Assembly: GCA_910585655.1 (NCBI GenBank)
Contig: CAJUFW010000044.1
Coordinates: 1-20,462, forward strand
Length of the DNA: 20,462 nucleotides
Source of the DNA: an uncultured Lachnospiraceae bacterium
GTDB lineage: Bacteria; Bacillota_A; Clostridia; Lachnospirales; Lachnospiraceae
Direction of reading: 5' to 3'
The notes under the pieces were generated by a model. It saw nothing but the letters and a program-made list of their open reading frames with translations, was not told the origin of the DNA and ran no database searches. Shown in pieces: positions 7,797 through 14,083 of the stretch. The stretch's first letter is position 1. Every line of letters begins with the position of its first letter. A program made the position numbers and the translations under genes.

Positions 7797-8192
7797 TTAT
7801 TTAGGTTTTCTGCCAAGCAGTCCTCTTTTCTTAGAATCCTGCTTTTGCTGCGTCTGGGTTTGCGCCATTACATCCTTCCATTTATCCATCCTATCGACAA
7901 ATAACAAGATTTCTGCAACTACCTCATAAAGCTCCGGCGGAATGTTTTCTCCGATTTCCAAATTGGAAAGCGTTTTTGCCAAGGGAGCGTCCTGATGAAC
8001 CGGGATATGCTCCTCCTTTGCCACAGAAAGAATTTTTTCTGCCAATACGCCCTTTCCGCTGGCGATGACCCGTGGAGCTTCGTCAGAATTAGGATCGTAG
8101 GCTAGCGCTACCGCTGTTTTCGGCTTTTCTTCCGGTTCCTTTTTGGATCCCTTTTTATCAAATGATTGAAATACAAATTTATTTTCCGGCAT
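7797..8192 (-). CDS. FlhB C-terminal domain homologue (EscU/YscU/HrcU family)
   Basis: The 131-residue product resembles the cytoplasmic C-terminal domain of the flagellar export switch protein FlhB, without its four membrane segments. AVALAYDPNSDEAPRVIASG and LAEKILSVAKEEHIPV match the region after the FlhB autocleavage site. The NPTH cleavage motif itself is absent: the equivalent place reads KPKTAVAL, so self-cleavage is not expected. Stand-alone proteins of this type (for example YlqH of Bacillus subtilis, also near rnhB) are known, but their role is unclear. An ATG two codons earlier touches the ribosome binding site AAGGAGG, so the ATG at 8192, six bases away, is preferred. It starts 11 bases after rnhB. 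No other flagellar gene is in the window. Confidence 0.85.
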   Translation of the reverse strand: MPENKFVFQSFDKKGSKKEPEEKPKTAVALAYDPNSDEAPRVIASGKGVLAEKILSVAKEEHIPVHQDAPLAKTLSNLEIGENIPPELYEVVAEILLFVDRMDKWKDVMAQTQTQQKQDSKKRGLLGRKPK

Positions 8193-8203
8193 AGGCATCC
8201 TCC

Positions 8204-8974
8204 TTAAAGGATATTTTGCAGAAAGCTTTTTCTATGTATCGGAGACGGTCCCATTGTCTTTAGCGCCTGAATATGCCCTTCGGAGCCGTAGCCCTTATTT
8301 TTGGCGAATCCATAGCCCGGATACTGGCTGTCATACTCTTCCATCATCCGATCCCTCGTGACCTTTGCCACAATACTGGCTGCCCCAATCGAAATACTTT
8401 TAGCGTCTCCTTTGATAATCGGAATCTGTGGAATCGAAACCTGCGGGATAGTAACAGCGTCGTTTAGCAACAGCCCCGGCTGCGGGGTAAGCTTCGCTAT
8501 TGCCTGCCGCATCGCTTCATAAGTAGCCTGTAAAATATTGATTTCATCAATCCGCTCCGGAGAAGCAATCCCGATTCCTACGCTGACCGCCTGTTCCATG
8601 ATTTTTTCATAAAGCTCTTCCCGCTTTGCTGCGGAAAGCTGCTTGGAATCATTGATATATAAAATCCGGCAGCCTTTTGGCAATATCACTGCGCCGGCTA
8701 GCACCGGACCTGCCAGCGGTCCCCGTCCCACCTCGTCGATACCACAAAGATACTCATATTCTGCATATTGCTTTTCATACTCGCAAAGCTCTTCTATCCG
8801 TTCCACTTCCTTTTGGTAACGCTCATAACGCTTTGTTGCTGCCTCACAGAGCCGAATTACCCCGTTTCTGCTATCTGCGGCATACTGTGCCAGAAACGCC
8901 GGAAGCTCCTCTTCTGTCAGAGCCTGAAACTGCTCCTTGATTTGTTTGATCGCTCTTTGCTTTTCCTGTTCCAT
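8204..8974 (-). CDS. rnhB: Ribonuclease HII
   Basis: RNase HII nicks DNA 5' of embedded ribonucleotides and removes RNA from RNA-DNA hybrids. The catalytic DEDD residues can be placed in GIDEVGRGPLAGP (Asp80, Glu81 with the start used here), LLNDA and IKGDAKSISIGAASIVAKVTRD. About 75 residues precede the catalytic core; this N-terminal extension with a coiled, charged segment is usual in Firmicutes enzymes. The open frame extends to a GTG at 8992, but that codon has no ribosome binding site. The ATG at 8974 has GGAG five bases upstream and gives 256 residues. It follows the second lepB with almost no gap. Confidence 0.95.
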   Translation of the reverse strand: MEQEKQRAIKQIKEQFQALTEEELPAFLAQYAADSRNGVIRLCEAATKRYERYQKEVERIEELCEYEKQYAEYEYLCGIDEVGRGPLAGPVLAGAVILPKGCRILYINDSKQLSAAKREELYEKIMEQAVSVGIGIASPERIDEINILQATYEAMRQAIAKLTPQPGLLLNDAVTIPQVSIPQIPIIKGDAKSISIGAASIVAKVTRDRMMEEYDSQYPGYGFAKNKGYGSEGHIQALKTMGPSPIHRKSFLQNIL

Positions 8975-8998
8975 CATTTCTCCTATTTTCACATGTTT

Positions 8999-9445
8999 TC
9001 AGTCGTTTTTTGGCTCCTCTTCTTTCTTTTTCCCTTTTCCCAAAAAACCAATCTGGTCAAACGGATACAGACGGAAGAAGGCTTTCCCTATAAACTGTTC
9101 TTTTTTGATGTTGCCGACCACTTCATAGCGGCTGTCAAAACTATTATCCCGGTTATCTCCTAATAAAAAATATTCATCCTCTCCCAGCACGACTTCTTCC
9201 GCGGCTCTGCCTGCATTTTGGATCATCGTATTGCCATATACGTCTTCCTCTAAAAGCGCCCCGTCAATATAAACCTGCCCGTCCTTAATCTGTATGGTTT
9301 CTCCTGGCAGCCCAATGATACGCTTGATATAATATACACCTTCCTCAAAAGGAAAAATCACGATATCAAACCGCTCCGGGTCATGAAAGCGGTAGGAAAG
9401 CTTATCCATTAACAAATGCTCGCCGTTGTGCAGAGAATCTTCCAT
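8999..9445 (-). CDS. lepB: Signal peptidase I, C-terminal catalytic part (second paralogue; frame-split gene)
   Basis: This frame encodes the catalytic domain of a type I signal peptidase, which cuts signal peptides from exported proteins at the outer membrane face. YYIKRIIGLPGE holds the catalytic Lys, and LGDNRDNSFDSRYEVVG is the family's conserved box. The only ATG in frame (9445) comes directly after the nucleophile Ser of GISMEDSL, so a protein starting there would be dead. The frame is open back to 9778 and encodes, before the Ser, a membrane segment (FFCVLIAFTAAKLL) and an acidic linker rich in Glu and Pro, yet it contains no ATG, GTG or TTG there. Upstream sequence must come from the neighbouring frame (9658-10023) by a -1 shift, or the gene is damaged. 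The joined product would be about 341 residues. Confidence 0.88.
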   Translation of the reverse strand: MEDSLHNGEHLLMDKLSYRFHDPERFDIVIFPFEEGVYYIKRIIGLPGETIQIKDGQVYIDGALLEEDVYGNTMIQNAGRAAEEVVLGEDEYFLLGDNRDNSFDSRYEVVGNIKKEQFIGKAFFRLYPFDQIGFLGKGKKKEEEPKND

Positions 9446-9657
9446 GGAAATACCCTCTACCTGCGTCGGCTGTATGATATACTCGTTTAGTAGCTTTGCC
9501 GCTGTAAATGCAATCAGGACACAGAAAAATAAACTGGCGATATTTCGTAAAATAGAAGAAACCTTTTCCGGTTCTGCTTCCTCTAGTTCGGGTTCTTCTG
9601 GTTCTGTCTCTTCGGCTGCTGCCGTTTCTTCTAACTCATCCCATTCCGGATCGGGAT

Positions 9658-10023
9658 CTAATTCCAGCTTAAACCAGTTCTTTCGCTTCGGTTTATACTC
9701 GGATGGCTGAGAAATTCTTTTTTCGGCTTTAGCGCTCTCGTTTTCTTCTTTTTTTCGACTTGTTTTTGCTCTGTTCTTTTAGGTTCTTTAAAAGGAATCT
9801 GTTCTCTTTTTTCCTGTTTTACAGGTTCCCGTCGAATCGGAATCACCTGGCTTTGGCGAGATTCGTTTTTTGCGGCATAAGCGGCGGCGTAAAGAGAGGT
9901 ATGAGAGGACGTCTGTCCTTCTGTGCCGTTCGCTTCCCCGCGTTCATAATAAATATAAATATCCCTGCATACTTCCAGGCTGTCGTTGATTTCCTCCTCC
10001 TTGCTCATCTTCCTTTGTTCCAT
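9658..10023 (-). CDS. N-terminal cytoplasmic extension of the second signal peptidase I (frame-split from 8999-9445)
   Basis: A 121-residue open frame with a good start (ATG at 10023, AAGGAAGG eight bases upstream) lies 33 bases after rbgA. The product is charged, Lys/Glu/Gln rich and without membrane segments or a recognisable domain. From about residue 85 it becomes Lys rich (EQKQVEKKKK). It overlaps the signal peptidase frame by about 120 bases and ends in low-value sequence (INRSERTGLSWN), whereas the other frame continues sensibly (SEYKPKRKNWFK). I therefore read it as the cytoplasmic N-terminus of that peptidase rather than an independent gene. A -1 shift at the heptamer 9748-9754 would join the two frames; a missing A in the A7 or A6 run would do the same. 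Confidence 0.7.
   Translation of the reverse strand: MEQRKMSKEEEINDSLEVCRDIYIYYERGEANGTEGQTSSHTSLYAAAYAAKNESRQSQVIPIRREPVKQEKREQIPFKEPKRTEQKQVEKKKKTRALKPKKEFLSHPSINRSERTGLSWN
9748..9754 (-). promoter_or_regulatory. Candidate -1 frameshift heptamer A AAA AAG
   Basis: On the minus strand, codons GAA AAA AAG of the N-terminal frame form A AAA AAG in exactly the phase used by the Escherichia coli dnaX frameshift site. A -1 slip here enters the signal peptidase frame directly (next codons GAA GAA AAC GAG). I find no strong Shine-Dalgarno-like stimulator upstream and no convincing stable stem downstream, so this is a candidate only. A second A-run at 9718-9723 is in a less favourable phase. Confidence 0.4.
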
Positions 10024-10056
10024 CGCAACGACCTTCCTTTCTTTTGTCCCAAGCTA

Positions 10057-10917
10057 TCAGGATGTACTTCCTCTGTTATCGGCTTGCTCTAAAGTCACGC
10101 GACCCAGCCGTCCGTTCCGAAAGTCGTCTAATAATAAGGCAGCCGCCTTCTCCAAATCCGCCTCGTCTCCCGTTCGCTTACAGCCCCGGCGGACAGCCAG
10201 CCCCGTCAATATCAAAACAGCGTCCTCACCCTCTTCTATTTCATATTTTTTTGTTAAAAGACCCGGCTGCCGCCTTGTCAGATAAGAAATCAACTCAAGC
10301 GCCAGCTCCAACGTATTGACCACTTCGTCGCGGATAGAACCGATAAAAGCCAGGTTCTTTCCTACCTGCGGATCTTCAAATTTGGGCCATAGAATCCCCG
10401 GCGTATCCAGTAATTCTACGCTTTTATTCAAACGAATCCATTGCTTGCCCTTTGTAACACCCGGCTTATTTCCTGTCTTTGCACAGGCGCGTCCGGCAAA
10501 ACTATTGATAAAAGTCGATTTTCCGACGTTGGGAATGCCCACAATCATTGCCCGAACCGGACGGTTTAAAATCCCACGCTTCCGGTCGCGTTCCAGCTTT
10601 TCCTGACATGCCTGACGAATGACAGCCTGGACATTTTTTACCCCGTTGCCGCTTTTGGCGTTGACTAACGCGACAAAAGAGCCCTCACACTCTAAACGCT
10701 CCTTCCAGCGAAGCGTTTCTGCCTCATCTGCCAAATCCGCCTTATTGAGTAGAACGACGCGGGATTTGCCGCCTGCGAGGGTATTGATATCAGGATTACG
10801 GCTGCTGAGTGGAATCCTGGCGTCAAGCAGCTCTACCACAACGTCAATCAGCTTCATATCTTCTTGCATCTGTCTTTTTGCTTTGGTCATATGACCAGGA
10901 TACCATTGTAAATTCAT
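10057..10917 (-). CDS. rbgA: Ribosome biogenesis GTPase RbgA (YlqF)
   Basis: RbgA is a circularly permuted GTPase needed for late 50S assembly (uL16 incorporation). The 286-residue product has the permuted order: NKAD (residues 58-61, G4) comes first, then GIPNVGKST (127-135, G1), GVT near 153-155 (G2) and DTPG (171-174, G3). The N-terminus MNLQWYPGHMTKAKRQM is the family signature, and the C-terminal ~100 residues are the RNA-binding helical part. Its ATG overlaps the stop of the upstream lepB (ATGA), which suggests coupled translation. The arrangement rplS-lepB-rbgA-rnhB is common in Firmicutes; here a second lepB-like gene is placed between rbgA and rnhB. Confidence 0.96.
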   Translation of the reverse strand: MNLQWYPGHMTKAKRQMQEDMKLIDVVVELLDARIPLSSRNPDINTLAGGKSRVVLLNKADLADEAETLRWKERLECEGSFVALVNAKSGNGVKNVQAVIRQACQEKLERDRKRGILNRPVRAMIVGIPNVGKSTFINSFAGRACAKTGNKPGVTKGKQWIRLNKSVELLDTPGILWPKFEDPQVGKNLAFIGSIRDEVVNTLELALELISYLTRRQPGLLTKKYEIEEGEDAVLILTGLAVRRGCKRTGDEADLEKAAALLLDDFRNGRLGRVTLEQADNRGSTS

Positions 10918-11555
10918 GAATCTATCTCCTGCTCTTTTCCTTCTTCTGTTTTATCTGCCTTTACATTCAGGGTGCTGATAAAATTAAACGGTTCCAGTCG
11001 AATCCAGGCTTTTCCGATAATATCCGACCGTACGACATTTCCTACGTTGGCAAAACGACTGTCCTCACTCTCGTTTCGGTTATCTCCAAGGACAAAATAT
11101 TCCTTCTCGTCTAACAAGACCCCTTCGTCCCTTGCCAGACCGGCATTATTGATCCGATCGACCGCTACTTTTTCCTCAATTCGTTCTCCGTCTATCCAAA
11201 TGGCTCCCTCTTCGTCAATGCGGACGGTTTCCCCCGGAAGCCCAATCACTCTCTTGACATCATAATAGCTGTGTTCTTTGTTGCTTTGTTTATAGACAAT
11301 TACATCAAACCGCTCCGGGTCATGGAAGCGATAGGAAAAACAGTTGATTAATATTTTTTCACCGTCTTCTAACGTCGGTGACATCGAATCTCCAATCACT
11401 GCTGTTTTTTCCAATAAATGAAAGGAAATATAATAGGCGGCTCCCAATACCAGTAAAATCTCGATTACCCAAATCAGCAGTTCTTTCATCAGCCGCTTCC
11501 GTTTCATCAGCCGTTCGTCCGGCTTGCTCATATATTTGTACTTACGCTTTGCCAT
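10914..11555 (-). CDS. lepB: Signal peptidase I (first paralogue, intact)
   Basis: This intact 213-residue type I signal peptidase has a basic cytoplasmic N-terminus (MAKRKYKYMSKPDERLMKRK), one membrane segment (LLIWVIEILLVLGAAYYISF), the nucleophile Ser57 in IGDSMSPTL, the general base Lys101 in YYDVKRVIGLPGE, and the box LGDNRNESEDSRFANVG. A longer reading from 11597 would start inside the rplS terminator, so the ATG at 11555, preceded by AAGGAAGG, is used. There is hardly room for a separate promoter between the terminator and this gene, so it probably depends on readthrough from rplS. It overlaps rbgA by four bases. It shares long identical stretches such as SYRFHDPERFD with the second copy at 8999-9778. 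Confidence 0.95.
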   Translation of the reverse strand: MAKRKYKYMSKPDERLMKRKRLMKELLIWVIEILLVLGAAYYISFHLLEKTAVIGDSMSPTLEDGEKILINCFSYRFHDPERFDVIVYKQSNKEHSYYDVKRVIGLPGETVRIDEEGAIWIDGERIEEKVAVDRINNAGLARDEGVLLDEKEYFVLGDNRNESEDSRFANVGNVVRSDIIGKAWIRLEPFNFISTLNVKADKTEEGKEQEIDS

Positions 11556-11585
11556 TCCTACATTCCTTCCTTCGGGCAGGATGAG

Positions 11586-11624
11586 AAAAAAGGACAACCT
11601 ACAAACAGCCAGTAGTTGTCCTTT
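11586..11624 (-). terminator. Rho-independent terminator between rplS and lepB
   Basis: On the minus strand, AAAGGACAACTAC (11612-11624) pairs with GTAGGTTGTCCTTT (11589-11602), 13 bp with one bulged G, and is followed by a T-run (plus-strand A at 11586-11591). It lies 20 bp past the rplS stop. Because lepB follows with no obvious promoter, it may work as a partial terminator that lowers expression of the downstream genes. Confidence 0.85.
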
Positions 11625-11644
11625 TATGTTTCGTATAAACCTGC

Positions 11645-11992
11645 TTATCTTAGCTTTTCTTTTACCTTTGCAGCCTTGCCGACTCTCTGGCGCAGGTAGT
11701 TCAGCTTTGCACGCCTTACTTTACCGCGGCGTACCACTTCGATTTTCTCTACATTCGGGGAATGTAACGGCCAGGTTTTTTCTACGCCGATCCCGTTGGA
11801 AAACTTCCGTACTGTAAAGGTCTCTCTTGCCCCGCCGTTCTGTCTCTTTAATACCGTACCTTCAAATACCTGGGTTCTCTCTCTGTTTCCCTCTTTTACT
11901 TTGGCGTATACTTTTACCGTATCGCCTACGCGGAAGTCTGTCACCTCGGACTTTAACTGCTCCGCTTCAATGCTTTTGATGATGTCGTTCAT
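11645..11992 (-). CDS. rplS: 50S ribosomal protein L19
   Basis: L19 sits at the interface of the 30S and 50S subunits. The 115-residue product has the family start MNDIIKSIEAEQLK, the motif FRVGDTVKVYAKVKEGNRER, the segment QVFEGTVLKRQNGGARETFT and the C-terminal basic VRRGKVRRAKLNYLRQRVGK. The frame is open further upstream, but this ATG gives the standard N-terminus and has AAGGAAGGAG in front. Unlike the usual Firmicutes order rimM-trmD-rplS, the gene upstream here is yqfD. A strong promoter (12067-12095) and a short leader precede it, and a terminator follows. Confidence 0.97.
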   Translation of the reverse strand: MNDIIKSIEAEQLKSEVTDFRVGDTVKVYAKVKEGNRERTQVFEGTVLKRQNGGARETFTVRKFSNGIGVEKTWPLHSPNVEKIEVVRRGKVRRAKLNYLRQRVGKAAKVKEKLR

Positions 11993-12039
11993 CTTTCTTC
12001 TCCTTCCTTTAGGACATTCGTAATGCACGACGCAACAGA

Positions 12040-12064
12040 GGACTGCCCTTCTTTACACAGTTCC
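12040..12064 (-). ncRNA. Hairpin in the rplS 5' leader, possible L19 autoregulatory leader
   Basis: The predicted rplS transcript starts near 12060, giving a leader of about 65-70 nt. At its very beginning the RNA can pair GGAACUG with CAGUCC (6 bp, one bulged A, 12-nt loop), and a smaller UCGU/ACGA hairpin lies further down. L19 leaders that may bind the protein are known in Firmicutes. I could not confirm a match to that family by eye, so this is a position to test rather than an identification. Confidence 0.3.
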
Positions 12065-12066
12065 TT

Positions 12067-12095
12067 ATTCTAACATGCCGGAATGGAAAATGCAA
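12067..12095 (-). promoter_or_regulatory. Sigma-A promoter of rplS
   Basis: On the minus strand: TTGCAT (12090-12095), a 17-base spacer, and TAGAAT (12067-12072) preceded by TGT, which is an extended -10. It lies in the 121-bp gap between yqfD and rplS. The AAATGC/GCATTT mini-palindrome overlapping the -35 region (about 12087-12100) is short and probably incidental. Confidence 0.8.
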
Positions 12096-12113
12096 GCATT
12101 TTTTCACTTTTCT

Positions 12114-13316
12114 TCATTCCTCTTCTATCTTCTGGTGCCGTTTCTCCATCCGTCTGGTTTCAATGCTCCCTTCTGCAAGACAAAGCGCCCCTTTTACCTG
12201 GATTGTCACCTTTTTATCCAAAATCGTAATTCCCTTTTTTTCTAATGTTTCCAGATACGTTGCAAGCTTTTTTTCTTCTGACGCTATTGCCTCTTCCTCA
12301 CTGTAACGCTTTCGCACGGTTTCATAGTTTCGATACCTCGTCATGATACAAGAAACCGGAAAATCCAAAGACGGGTTCAGGCGGAATCGTCCATACTCCA
12401 CAAAACGATCTTCGTTTTCTTTCGTTTCTCCTTTCCCTCCCCAGGTAAAAAAATCAACCTGATATCCAAATCCTCTCAGGCTGATGCGCTTCCGTTCCTT
12501 TCCCGTATATACTTTTTCCTGATACTCCATTTCTAACACCGAATGATAGTTCTGGCTTCCTGTCAATACCACATCCCCGTCGGCGTAGACCAAATGGGTG
12601 CTAAGAGGCGCGTCAAAGTCCCCTGTTACTTCTACCACCCCAGATATCAGGATATCTCCTTTTTTTACCTGATCGCCTGCTGCCACCATCGGCGTACCGC
12701 TCCGCGTCACAATCGACTCTACTACCCCGTCCCTAGAGGCAATCAGATGGGCAGGCTTTTTTTCTTCTATGCTGGCGTCCACCAGTTCGCTTTCCTTTAA
12801 TCGGATATGAAGCTTCGTACCGACTCTCTCTACCGATACCCAACTGATATCCTGGTAAGTAAGCCGCAGTAAGTCCTCTGTTTGTTTATAATCCAAATCC
12901 CGGTAAAACATCCCGCAGTGTATTCCCTGTGAGTTTAGAAATTCCAGCAATGCTTCCTCGGTATGATAAGAGCAGCCTTCTATATCAATACTCCAAATCA
13001 TCCTGGTCAAAAAAAAGAGCAGCAAAGCCAGGAGCAAAAAACCGCCTGTAAACACCTTTCGCCTGCCCCATTCTCCTAACAAAAAAGGAAATCCCTTCCT
13101 TTCGGACACCAAAGGAAGCACCCCTATCTTTCTTGCCACAGGACGTATCCGCCAATAGTCGGTCAGGCTCATCCAAAACCGGTATTCTGTTTTCTGGTGC
13201 GCGATCCGGTAAAGCTGCAGATCACGATTTCGGCAAAGGTTCAAAAAACGCTCAATCTGATCCTGTGTTACCCGTACCTCTACCATCCCTTGCAGCCATC
13301 TCAAAAATTTTCTCAT
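12114..13316 (-). CDS. yqfD: Sporulation membrane protein YqfD
   Basis: YqfD is a conserved membrane protein of endospore formers, made in the mother cell and required for efficient sporulation; its molecular role is not well defined. The ~400-residue product has a cytoplasmic N-terminal domain (MRKFLRWLQGMVEVRV start), one membrane segment around FLLLALLLFFLTRMIWSI, then an extracytoplasmic part beginning DIEGCSYHTEEALLEFL that resembles a POTRA-type domain, and a charged C-terminus ending RRMEKRHQKIEEE. Length is as expected (about 400). An ATG 11 codons upstream overlaps the yqfC stop, but the ATG at 13316 has GGAGG four bases away and gives the usual N-terminus. It is paired with yqfC, as in Bacillus. 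The phoH gene that normally follows is not here. Confidence 0.93.
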   Translation of the reverse strand: MRKFLRWLQGMVEVRVTQDQIERFLNLCRNRDLQLYRIAHQKTEYRFWMSLTDYWRIRPVARKIGVLPLVSERKGFPFLLGEWGRRKVFTGGFLLLALLLFFLTRMIWSIDIEGCSYHTEEALLEFLNSQGIHCGMFYRDLDYKQTEDLLRLTYQDISWVSVERVGTKLHIRLKESELVDASIEEKKPAHLIASRDGVVESIVTRSGTPMVAAGDQVKKGDILISGVVEVTGDFDAPLSTHLVYADGDVVLTGSQNYHSVLEMEYQEKVYTGKERKRISLRGFGYQVDFFTWGGKGETKENEDRFVEYGRFRLNPSLDFPVSCIMTRYRNYETVRKRYSEEEAIASEEKKLATYLETLEKKGITILDKKVTIQVKGALCLAEGSIETRRMEKRHQKIEEE

Positions 13317-13348
13317 ACAACCTCCGCGTTTCAGTTCCTGTTTTAACA

Positions 13349-13708
13349 TTATGTCCCGTAAAATTCTACGCTTTTGATCCAGCCAGTAATCCGCATCCCT
13401 TCTTTGGCAAATTCATCAATCCCCAACGCCTTACCACAGATTTTCACACGCCCCTGTTTAGTCTGGATGCGAATGATGGTATCCTGATATTCCAAAATGC
13501 TTTTATAATTTTCCACCCAAAGCTGATGCTTGCCGTTTAAGATAAAAATAGGCGCCCCTGCCAATACCTCGGCTGGCACCTGCACCCGGTCGGCGAGCCA
13601 TTCCAGGCTGTCCTTATCCTTAGCCTGCTGCCTTTTGGGGTTTTGACGGCTCTGCCGCTTCTGTCCTCTTGCTCCTCTCTGCCTGCCCTGTCTGCCTTCC
13701 GGCTTCAT
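13349..13708 (-). CDS. yqfC: Sporulation protein YqfC (YabP/YqfC family) with a long basic N-terminus
   Basis: YqfC is a small sporulation protein of the YabP/YqfC family encoded next to yqfD in spore formers. Residues about 35-119 hold the family domain (EWLADRVQVPAEVL, IFILNGKHQLWVENYKSILEY, IKICGKALGIDEF-like, MRITGWIKSVEF). Family members are usually about 90-100 residues. This one has 119 because of an Arg/Gln/Gly/Lys-rich, probably disordered first ~30 residues (RQGRQRGARGQKRQSRQ). There is no alternative Met before the domain, and GAGGGGG lies nine bases upstream of the ATG, so the extension is probably real. The stop is 32 bases before the yqfD start. A sigma-E-like match upstream was considered and rejected because it would remove the ribosome binding site. 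Confidence 0.9.
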   Translation of the reverse strand: MKPEGRQGRQRGARGQKRQSRQNPKRQQAKDKDSLEWLADRVQVPAEVLAGAPIFILNGKHQLWVENYKSILEYQDTIIRIQTKQGRVKICGKALGIDEFAKEGMRITGWIKSVEFYGT

Positions 13709-13750
13709 TTTAAGCCGCCCCCTCTATGGCTATCCTTACCCCAATATATG

Positions 13751-13780
13751 AAAAAAGAGCGCTGCGTATGCAACACTCTT
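13751..13780 (-). terminator. Rho-independent terminator after rpsU
   Basis: An 11-bp stem (13755-13765 with 13770-13780, two G-U pairs in the RNA) with a 4-nt loop is followed on the minus strand by six T (plus-strand A at 13751-13756). It begins 13 bases past the rpsU stop and separates rpsU from yqfC. Confidence 0.88.
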
Positions 13781-13793
13781 ATTCTCTAAACAC

Positions 13794-13970
13794 TTATTTA
13801 TATTTGCGTTTTCTTGCTGCCTCAGACTTTTTCTTACGTCTTACGGACGGCTTCTCATAATGCTCTCTCTTGCGGATCTCCTGCTGGATACCTGCCTTTG
13901 CGCAATTCCGTTTGAAACGGCGCAGAGCACTATCTAATGTTTCGTTCTCTTTTACGATAACGTTTGACAT
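13794..13970 (-). CDS. rpsU: 30S ribosomal protein S21
   Basis: S21 is a small basic protein of the 30S platform involved in initiation. The 58-residue product reads MSNVIVKENETLDSALRRFK, then the CAKAGI segment, and ends in a strongly basic tail (RRKKKSEAARKRKYK), all typical. The frame is open 15 codons further upstream, but this ATG gives the standard protein with AGGTG seven bases before it. It has a consensus promoter (14048-14076), a leader with a 7-bp hairpin (13994-14018) next to GGAGGGGAGG, and a terminator, so it is transcribed as a single-gene unit. Confidence 0.97.
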   Translation of the reverse strand: MSNVIVKENETLDSALRRFKRNCAKAGIQQEIRKREHYEKPSVRRKKKSEAARKRKYK

Positions 13971-13993
13971 AGCCTCACACCTAACCTCCCCTC

Positions 13994-14018
13994 CAGTTGT
14001 AGATTGTGCTAACAACTG
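13994..14018 (-). other. Hairpin in the rpsU 5' leader
   Basis: On the mRNA strand CAGTTGT (14012-14018) and ACAACTG (13994-14000) form a perfect 7-bp stem with an 11-nt loop, immediately before a GGAGGGGAGG stretch and about 24 bases ahead of the rpsU ATG. It could modulate rpsU translation or mRNA stability; there is no direct evidence. Confidence 0.5.
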
Positions 14019-14047
14019 TTTGGGTTTTTATTCATAGCACTACAAGA

Positions 14048-14076
14048 ATTTTATCGCGAAAAACTTGTTTTGTCAA
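14048..14076 (-). promoter_or_regulatory. Consensus sigma-A promoter of rpsU
   Basis: On the minus strand: TTGACA (14071-14076), a 17-base spacer, TAAAAT (14048-14053). It sits just after the stop codon of the transglutaminase-like gene (14084) and about 80 bp before the rpsU ATG. This is one of the best promoter matches in the window and fits strong expression of a ribosomal protein. Confidence 0.9.
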
Positions 14077-14083
14077 CTTCTTT

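Noticed and set aside
9718..9724. Second A-run (G AAA AAA) as the frameshift site for the split signal peptidase.
   Set aside because: Its phase gives a poor re-pairing in the P site; it remains a good candidate only for a lost base, not for programmed slippage.
13721..13749. Sigma-E-like promoter ahead of yqfC: ATATATT, 14 bases, CATAGAGG on the minus strand.
   Set aside because: The -10 is a weak match, and a transcript from it would start only about six bases before the ATG and lose the GAGGGGG ribosome binding site.
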